64,000 nt of DNA from Trachythela sp. YZ-2020 (lineage: Eukaryota > Cnidaria > Anthozoa > Malacalcyonacea > Clavulariidae), in assembly GCA_016169945.1 (NCBI GenBank), contig JADLSH010000133.1, positions 434,001-498,000 of the forward strand, in the 5' to 3' direction. The position numbers and the translations under genes are program-made. The stretch's first letter is position 1, and each line of letters begins with the position of its first letter. Positions 56,001-64,000 of this stretch are shown in pieces. The notes beneath the pieces are model-generated. The model made no database searches. It was not told the origin of the DNA and was given only the letters and a program-made list of their open reading frames with translations.

Positions 56001-56429
56001 CGCAAAGCAGAACGAAGATATGCGGGTTATTTCCATCGTCGAACATGGCTTTATCACGACAGTTACGACCAAATGCTTATATGTAACATTTTCAGTCTGC
56101 TTCTTTTTTGAATTATTTTGAACAGTCGTGCAGAAGTTCTTAGAATAGTATCCCATTTGACAAGATATCTCTACGTGGTTCATTGGACTTCCTTTGCTAA
56201 TTTTTCTATTAAAACTTTTGTTGAGAGACTATATGCCGGAGAAGCGTTAAAATCTTTCCCACTAGTAACTTAAATTGGGAACTTCAATGAGTCAATAAAA
56301 TTTTCATTTTGGTGAAGCCATGGTATATCCAAAACCTGGACAACTATTTAGAGATACAGGACCTGCATACAATCTCACAAGACAAGTTCTACTAGAAAAA
56401 AAGGAGGTCCCAATAAACCATTTAGAGAT
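53003..56429. other. Long noncoding stretch
   Basis: 3.4 kb of AT-rich sequence. A 103-codon plus-strand ORF (53464-53775) has no recognisable features. Short T-rich repeats (TTGTTTGTTTGTTCG) near 54800. A duplicated phrase AGCTCCCTTTACT at about 53942-53968 recurs at 54303. No gene supported. Confidence 0.45.
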
Positions 56430-56890
56430 ACAAAGTAGACAAAAACGCTGACTCAGCAGTCTCAAAAATTGGGAAGCAATATTTGCGTTATAAGTAGTCT
56501 CTCATTGCGGAAATATAAGCTAGTTCGGTGATTCGACTGCGCATCCAAATGACGCATTCTTCGTCGGGATGAAATTGCAGTTGAATTATAACCTGTAGCT
56601 GAGACTGGAAGAATTAAAATATGCACATCGAAGTATTCAACTGTTCAATTGATCATTTGAATATACAAAACTTGCTCGAAGAACAATTAGTTTCCGCCAG
56701 TGAACTCAATTTCTTAACCTGGAACGATAACCTCATTCATTTGGGGGGGAAAGGTGAAGCCAACTCGTCAGATCGCGTATGGACACGTCAGTCATGCACG
56801 AAATCTCGTACGCCGAGCCCGCGATCCTTCGGGGGAAGGAACGGAGGCTCTGGGATAATCCGACTCAGAGGTACAGAAAACTGTACCTCG

Positions 56891-58961
56891 ACCAAACTGC
56901 GCATGCGTTTGCGAAACTCAAAACAAATACCATTTGTTTCGTATATAAATCATGAAAATATATCGTTTTTGGCAGCAAATCTAAATGTTCTTCGTACTAC
57001 GTTGCAAGAGGAGTATAAATACGACAGAGCAAAGAAAATATTGTAATAAAAACAGTCGATATGGAGCGGTGAAGAGTGTTTTATATCGAAGAAAATATTG
57101 CAATTATAAAGTATAAAATAAGTATATTGTTCTCCTTTGGACTTTGGCACTGTCACTATGGAAAATCTTGAATTATACGGGTCCTTGTGTTTCTACCATC
57201 AAAATTAAGCCGTTTCGCGCTCGTAAGTTCGTCCAAGCCGAAACAATGCGTGAAATTTTGGGCACCATTAAAAGTCCAGTCTAAAAACATGGCTGGAACG
57301 TACTATACGATTGGACTACAAGAGGAAACGCTAAAGTACTTCTACTAATTAACCTTAAACATTTTGTAGATCAAAGGAATATCACACGAACTCCTTACGG
57401 ACCGCTGCCTTGCGCCGTAATTACAATCGGTTGTTTCAAATGTAAATATCGCCAGACGTGTTTATTCTCTGGCAACAGGACACGCGTCATTCGATAGCTT
57501 ATGACTTCCTCTTTAAAATTATATTTAGTTTGTCCCGGTTCATATTACATATCCAAATTAATTTGCATACATGTTCATAAATTATCTAAAAATTTTACAA
57601 TTATTGTTAAAATAACCCTGAATTGCCAGAACAGGGTTCAGAATTTTCGAGCAAATGTTAGCAAATTTTGGACCAAAATTGTAGCTCATATAAAAAGGAA
57701 TATTATTGGAAAGTTTCATTGCATTTGAAGAAGTAGAAGTATTTTATTTTATTTTTTGAAAGTCGCATGCAAAATGCCGAGATCGTTGAAATTTGATTCC
57801 CGCACGCGGAAATTAATTACGAAATGCCATATAAGGTCAGTGTTGATTGCTATAAACCAATGAAAATCCGCCATCTAGGCAATTACATCAGGCGGAATCG
57901 ATTGCCGGTACTTTCAATACGCTAGGATGCAAAGCCGCGGAGATTTAGCTTCCGAAGTTGCCCGAGCGTGCGCCGACAAAACCGGGATTTCGCAATTAGA
58001 CGGGATTTTCACGAGAAAAGTCGAGAATTGTCATAAAATGGCTAGTTTATTTAGTATGGATATTTAAATACATCCTTTCGAACAGGATTTTCAAGAGCTA
58101 TCCAATGGTCATACTTAGGAGTTTGTAGCGTGTAAACCAAAGGTAGGAAAGCGAAATGAATATATAATTAGTTTGTATTATTGTTAATTTGTAAACAATA
58201 CAAAGTTCAGAGGTGTTTGAAAGGGGCTAAATTGGCCGCGTAGCATTGTAAACAAACACAATTTACTTCTCTAAAGACATCGTAAAACGCTGAATCGAAC
58301 GGTGGTATTTTCATCTACATAGCATGCACTGAACCGAAGATATGAACCTGCAAAATTTAAGACGATATCGTCTTAAAAACATTAGCACCAGACGGTAAGG
58401 AGTTAAAGTTATGAACTGAAAATTGGTTCCATCACATTATTATGAGCCATATAGTATAGTAATACATTTCATTTGAAATACAAACACAATTTTTGTCAAA
58501 AGTTAGATCAGGCCTGCAGTTCAATCTTTTAATGGACTGTTCTTATGAACCAGATATACCCGGCAAAGTGAGAAAGCCTGGCTTGCCATGTCAGTTTATC
58601 ATATTCCTCATACAAGACAAGCACAGCCCGTGACCTGGGATCTTGTCACTCGTGCAGGCACTCTGTGAGCCAGGCTGGCCCCATTCCAATAGGAATACCA
58701 TCTTGAAAATATACAGAATAAATATATGACAGGATCCTCGTACTGGTAAGCCAGCCTGGTTGAACAACCTGCAAGCTTCATACTTGACATACCCCTGTTG
58801 ATTTCTACCAGTGATTAAGTACTTGGAAGATGGGGGCATATATAACACCCTTGCAATTTTGGACTGTGGCTACAATCTTGGACATAACTGGTTGAGACTA
58901 CCTTTACTCCTATACAAAATTTTCATACCCTCATAATAATTTCCCTGTTGCTCTTTCTTAA
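56891..58961. other. Interior of the inverted-repeat structure, left part
   Basis: No gene recognised. CTGCGCATGCG near 56897 resembles an NRF-1 site. Minus-strand ORFs at 58591-58848 lack any family resemblance. Confidence 0.4.
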
Positions 58962-59754
58962 GGTGGCTCCCTACAGTTATTTTAGATCGTAAATAAATCG
59001 TAAATAAATCGTTTTTAAACGAGTATTATCGCAGATGACGAAATTTTTTATACTCGAGGGTAATATTCATCATCTATGGAATTGAAATATAGAAAATTTA
59101 CCAAAATTAAAATTTGTGGTCAAAATTTGAAGATAGGTTACCGATGAAACTAAAGAGTAAAACGCATATAAAGGTAAAAAATTGGGGAAATTTCCCTATA
59201 TAAAAACGTCGCTGACTAGTGAATGATAGTTCGCGGGCGCAAGTTGTGCTTTCATCGTGCAAAAAAGAGTGGCAAATGTTGTTTTTATCTTTTGATTTTG
59301 ACGTTTATTCAATATATTTGAGAGCCATGGACAAGAAATACTGTGAAGGGTTAGATCGATTTAAGTCCAGTTGAATCCTGCCATTTACTCAGTTCACGAG
59401 CTTCAACAGCCGTACAGCTGGACATATTTTTGCCTAGTTTGTAATTTTGCTGAAGATGAACAAGTCGGTATTTTGCTATAGAACTGTGATATTTTTACTG
59501 TTTAACTTGTAAAAAACATGCAAGTATCACTAAACGACTTTTATATCCGTTAACAGTTTTTATACAATAGTTAATAAATGTTTAATATACTCTTATTAGT
59601 GAACATTATATCTAAAATGTTTTTGAAAAATTCACTTTTATATTACTGTCAAGATTTTTTTTTCGTCGAATTTGCGTGGGAAAGTCCACGTACTTGCCAC
59701 CCGTTTTTGACTCGTCCCGCGATATCATCTCATGCATTACTGTAGGGAGCCACC
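58962..59754. mobile_element. TTAA-flanked MITE (793 bp)
   Basis: Perfect 16-bp inverted ends GGTGGCTCCCTACAGT, with TTAA at 58958-58961 and 59755-59758. Interior AT-rich without coding potential. Ends differ from the 1065-5082 element, so this is a second TTAA-targeting family (piggyBac or Kolobok type). Confidence 0.88.
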
Positions 59755-59758
59755 TTAA

Positions 59759-61294
59759 GTCCCGACTCTCAATATTGAACATGTTATATGGTAATTTATC
59801 AAAAGTTGTTTCAACGACATTGTTAACAACACTCAACTGGGAAAGTGGGTGTGATGAAGTTTGTTTTGTCAATGTATACTAACTTTGCAATATTGTGAGG
59901 AATGGTCTCAAGCATTATGTCAAAGATTGTACCTACCTTGCATAGGCGGTGGAAGATCTGTATTATTGGGGGTCTGGGGGAATGGTAATCCTTCCCCAGA
60001 AAATATTGAGATCTTGTATCTCTGAAACCACATTTCCTGAATTCTGTGGGAAGAACTTTATGGAAATTTCAACATTACAAGCTTTCATCTCGAGTACTAA
60101 AAACATAGTTCAATAATCTAATATTCAACATTTGTTATATAAACATATTTAATTGAAAGACTGAAACAGGGTGGCCCAAGGCCCCCATTTCCCGGCTTTA
60201 GCCCCCCCCCCTTCCCGGTTCCACCACCTTTGCTACCTTGTATTTGGCTACCCTGGACTCTTCCTTGGGAGCAATTCATGTACCTTGGCACATAGTACTA
60301 GGCATTGATTCCAGCACTCCACAGTTTATTACAATATTTCCCTGTACCATGGGCAAGTTCCCATGCAGGGATCATGACTTGGTCCTGGCTGGCCTGTGAG
60401 AAGACTAGCTCCTGGCCAACAACTATGGAACCAGTATGGGAAGCTGTGTGATTATGTTTTATGCTGTTGTTGTTGTTGTTGTTGAAAAAACATTGAAAAT
60501 TATTCCAGTAAATTATTGTATGAATTTGTCCTCTGTACAAGAGGGAGTACATATATTCTCCTACCAGGATTGACTCCTGCCTATAAGCCACAAAACTGTA
60601 TATAGAAAATATACATGGTACACTTATTACCAATGTGTATGACTAATTTGTTTTATATTATTAATACAAGTATGCAGGCTAGAATACAAGATAAGTATTT
60701 AACAATACCCGCTGAATCAACCAAAGATGTTTATCCATACATTGATATACAACATGACTAAGATTGTAAGGATAATTCTTGTAGTACATGGTTAGAGATT
60801 ATTAGGCTTAAATATAATTTAGTAGTGATCTTGTATTTACTAATTATGAGATGATCAAGATTAGGCCACTAAACTAAAATCAACTGCTTTTTCAAATGGA
60901 TATAGATAAAATATTCTGTTATTCACAATCAAATAAAAAGTTATGATAAAGTATGACCATTTTCAAAACCAAGCATATTTCCAAAATAAAGCTAAAGCAT
61001 TTAGGAATTTTAGTAAAGTGTGTAGGCTTTAAATTTACAGCACAAAGTTTCACGTTCTGTTTCACCATTGGTACATTTATAAAATAGTACAAACTTAATA
61101 GTACCTTTCTTTATATTTTCCGTGTAATATTACAGAAGATTATTCACCTTATCACTGCTAAAATTACTCTGAAATACAAAAACAATATTCGCACACTCCT
61201 AAACAGCAGCCATCTTGTATATATAATTTACCCGGTTAACAATTTATTGTTGCATTATTGCGACATCCATTCCGTATCAACGACCAATCATATT
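59759..61294. other. Interior of the inverted-repeat structure, right part
   Basis: A C-run near 60205-60215, GTTGTTGTTGTT near 60463-60483, and a minus-strand open stretch (60298-60633) that is partly low complexity. CAAGATGG near 61210 on the minus strand resembles a YY1-type promoter motif but is followed at once by a stop. No supported gene. Confidence 0.4.
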
Positions 61295-61369
61295 CACTTC
61301 CGGTTATGGATTATCCCAGAGCTTACGATTCTTCCCAAAGGATCGCAGGCTCGGGGGATGAGATTGTCA

Positions 61370-61535
61370 TGCTCGTCATCCGTACGTTAGTTTCAGACCT
61401 CTTATACGTTATCTCTGCGCGGTCTGTACGTCAGTTTCAGTCCCCTTTGACGCCATCACTGCTCGGTCTGTACGTCAATATCAGTCCCCCACAACTTATT
61501 TACTGCGCGGCTCGTACGTCAACTTTAGTTTTGTA
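61370..61535. repeat. Short degenerate tandem repeat
   Basis: Three to four copies of a unit around CGCGGTCTGTACGTCAGTTTCAGTCCCC, spaced about 50-60 bp, within the right arm. Confidence 0.65.
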
Positions 61536-62799
61536 TTATTTTTTTAGAAAACCAAACATTTTTTCATATACCGAAGTATTCTGTCCTTTGTAAGTGGCTA
61601 AAAAGATTACCAAATGAAAACTAGGAGAAAAATATATCAGTTTATTTATTCAAACAGCGAAAATATTTTTGCTTTAGAGAGTCCTAAAAGTTAGTTTGTG
61701 AAAGAATTTATGAAAGTCATAAAAAATTTTTATTTCCTTGACATATTTTTAATTTAATTCGTTGTGAAAACAATCACGTTTGATGGCGTAGACATTCTAT
61801 TTTGGCTTCACTGTTTACCCGCCAGGTATCGGTAAAGAAACTGAGTTCACTGGTTTCCGCACGGTTGACTCGCTTTAATTAGAAAATGTATTCCCTTAAG
61901 TGCACCTTTCTTTATTTTTCTTTACACAGAAGACAAAATATGCTAGTACAAAAAATTATTTCATGACAGTTCTATTGTGGCTATATGTGAAACACAATGC
62001 AAGAATGATTGAACAGTTGAATACTTTGATAAGCATATCTTAATTCTTCCAGTCTGAGCTGCATGTTATGATTCAACTGCAATTTTATCCCGAAACTCCG
62101 AACTTGCTAATTGCTTCCCCAAATTCTTGAGACTGCTCAGTCAGCGTTCTTGTCTACTTTGTATTCTCTAAATGTCTACTTTGTATCTCAAAAGTAATCG
62201 ACGCAACAAAGTTTTATCTATTAGTATTACGTAGGTCTATGTGATGGTGTTTTAATATTTAAAAATTTCCATAACTTTTGTTTTTCCTATTACGTCATCG
62301 CCAGGAAAACCTCGAATTCCACGATAATTCTCGCATTATTAAAATGGCAACCTCCCCACGCACAATCATGACGAGACAAAGTTCATAATTTTCGCTAGTA
62401 CGTTCAAGATTAAACAGGATATTTCATGAGAATACCTATACATCACGATCAGCACCTTGACTAATCGCAACCTCGACTTCAAACTAAAAGCTAAGCATAT
62501 TCACATATTCAGTGACTAATTACTACTCTTATGTCATATTGATATATTTACTGCTGAATTTTTTCAGTATTGTTGAATCTATATTAATATTTGTCTACTA
62601 TTTTCGTGTCTACTTATTGTAAATGTTTATATAATTGATGCAGGACCACACATCCAGATCTGTGGACTTCACTGAAAAACATGTATACGATGTGGGTATT
62701 CTGGATAAATATAACTATTTTTAAATAATTATGACTTAATAAAGGCTCTGCAATTGACATTATTATTTTATTTTATTGTTTTTACCACTCTGAGGTGGA

Positions 62800-63075
62800 C
62801 GGAAAGCGTTAACAGGTGCTGCAACCCAATTGACAAATATAGCGAGGGTTTGTTCCTAGGGCTTAAGGGTTATTTTTAGTGAGGGGGAAAACCGGAGTAC
62901 CCGGAGAAAAACCCTCGAAGCACAGGAGAGAACCAACCAATCTCAACTTACATAAGTTTATCAAACACACTGACGTTACCCAACCTGAGTAAATCCATGC
63001 CCTCGACTTGTTGTATAGCCGCCTTAACTCAGAGGTAAGGGGCAGCGCGCTAACCAACCGCATCTGCCACCCGTG
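62800..63075 (-). repeat. tRNA-derived SINE-like repeat
   Basis: On the minus strand: GATGCGGTTGGTTAGCGCGC (A-box-like), CTGAGTTAAGGCGGC, GTCGAGGGC (B-box-like), then CTTCGAGGGTTTTTCTCCGG and TACTCCGGTTTTCCCCCTC. The same order is found in the Kazal array at 26880-27060. Pol III promotion is inferred. Confidence 0.55.
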
Positions 63076-63262
63076 GTTTTGCCGAATGACACTAACTAAC
63101 GGAAAACAGGAATGGAGAAAAACATGAACGTGTAAGCCAGGTGGAACCCTCTAGGTGGGACCGGAAAGGGGAAGTATATCAGTCAAACCGGTAGTGTATT
63201 GAAGTGGTGTGACTAATGAGAAATATCTATCTATGGAAAACTAAAAAATTTCAGAGAGATAT

Positions 63263-63460
63263 CTAGGAAAACAGGATATATTTAGCCTGAGTATCAGGCC
63301 CTCGGGAATCGGGTGGGGGAGAAATGATGGAAATAGTGTATGCAGGAAACTTTTTGCTTAAGCGAGTGGAAGCACTGACACGTTTTGCAGAATTTACAGA
63401 AGGGCCACTCGAGATGCAACAATGTCTGCGTCTTTTGTGCGCATGCGCGAGGTCCGCCAT
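63263..63460 (-). CDS. Candidate first exon of a host gene (weak)
   Basis: Minus strand: AAGATGGCGGAC at 63452-63463 combines a YY1-type initiator context with an ATG, and GCGCATGCGC (63439-63448) is a perfect NRF-1 site, a pairing common at broadly expressed animal promoters. The open frame reads MADLAHAHKRRRHCC and continues to 63263 without a recognisable domain. The true exon may end at an earlier donor. Nothing else supports it. Confidence 0.3.
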   Translation of the reverse strand: MADLAHAHKRRRHCCISSGPSVNSAKRVSASTRLSKKFPAYTISIISPPPDSRGPDTQAKYILFS

Positions 63461-64000
63461 CTTCCTAGCCCCTAGCCAGTCAATCGAATACTGCGGGAAA
63501 ACGTCTGTAATCTTTCCAAAAACTCCCCCTGTAGGACATATTTGAGAGATTACGGCAATTATATTTTATGAGAGCCACCGGGTATTTTTCGGCGGTTGAA
63601 ATTAGATGGGATGGGAGAGAGAGGCAATTGGGTGGAAGGAAACTCCCCCACCTTTACAGAAAGTGAAAATTTTATCTCGAAAAACCTAAAAGCAACCAAA
63701 TGTGAGTGGAAATGGGGGATTTTTTGGAGATTCAGAAAATGTTGTTGCAAATTTAGGAGACTAATTGCCAAACACTAAAAAAATGAATTTTCACCACCGT
63801 AACCTTTTTACCTAAAGGTTACAAAATCATTTGGCACCTGTGAGGATGCATTAGTAACTACAAATCTTGGTGACAACCTGTAGTCCCACCATTTATTTTT
63901 TGTATACTCTTTTGTCTAGCCCATTAGCTGGCAATGCGCCCTACTTTAGTATTTAATCTGTCTAATGCCAGATTTTACTCGTCAGTGGTAGGGTAGTTCC
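63461..64000. other. End of window, no supported feature
   Basis: Short ORFs on both strands overlap with no recognisable family. The sequence may be upstream or flanking DNA of the candidate exon. Confidence 0.35.

Larger units (their letters stand above)
56430..62200. mobile_element. Large inverted-repeat structure
   Basis: The left arm (56430-56890) and right arm (61295-62200, longer through insertions) share in opposite orientation ATACAAAGTAGAC, AACGCTGACT.AGCAGTCTCA, GACTGGAAGAATTAA, GTATTCAACTGTTCAAT, GAGTTCACTGG.GGAAAC and GGATTATCCCAGAGC...GGATCGC.GGCTCGG. The interior 56891-61294 holds a TTAA MITE and otherwise no recognised gene. It could be a very large foldback element, or two copies of one repeat in opposite orientation. 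No target duplication found. Confidence 0.65.

Noticed and set aside
56621..57046. 141-codon ORF at the left arm of the large inverted repeat
   Set aside because: Overlaps the repeat arm, reads through CCGAGCCCGCGATCC-type repeat sequence and has no recognisable domain.
60298..60633. 111-codon minus-strand ORF
   Set aside because: Contains a poly-Asn run from a GTT microsatellite and no family signature.

Overview
The window looks like an AT-rich, intron-containing, transposon-dense animal genome, most likely a cnidarian. I infer this from two-domain Kazal inhibitor genes split by GT-AG introns, together with BEL/Pao, CR1/L2-like LINE, Penelope-like, hAT, Mutator-like and TTAA-targeting elements and a SINE-like repeat. 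There is no prokaryotic organisation, no CRISPR array, and I recognise no tRNA or rRNA gene.

Positions 1-29436 are a tandem array of four related units (A 1-10888, B 10889-19496, C 19497-27769, D 27770 to about 29436, truncated). Units A, B and C each carry one minus-strand three-exon gene for a secreted protein with two Kazal domains. Only the unit B gene (16094-17351) is intact as read. Unit A has a 1-base deletion in exon 3, and unit C has lost its ATG. The units differ by datable insertions. A carries a 4-kb TTAA-flanked transposon. A and B share a LINE tail and a Penelope-like fragment that C lacks. B carries a 1.5-kb mosaic insert. C carries a hAT element, a 153-bp MITE and a small intronic inversion.

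The transposon in unit A (1065-5082) has 28-bp terminal inverted repeats and TTAA duplications, as in Kolobok or piggyBac elements. On its plus strand it encodes a cysteine-rich / acidic / Arg-Gly-rich / P2X7-C-terminal-like protein. On its minus strand it holds a decayed gene with a Cys/His motif. This is the most unusual object in the window.

Positions 29437-49177 are nested transposons: an orphan exon, a CR1/L2-like LINE with a lost RT catalytic residue (30480-33190), a young full-length BEL/Pao LTR element with a 5-bp duplication (33523-39951), hairpin MITEs, a better preserved LINE lodged in a long-armed inverted repeat (42765-46515), and a Mutator-like element with a 9-bp duplication holding another LINE (46662-49168).

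Positions 49178-64000 are mostly noncoding, with a 10-bp minisatellite, two decayed transposon ORFs, a 5.7-kb inverted-repeat structure (56430-62200) enclosing a TTAA MITE, a SINE-like repeat and one weak candidate host first exon (63263-63460). Host gene content is therefore low. The Kazal cluster is the only clear host gene family.
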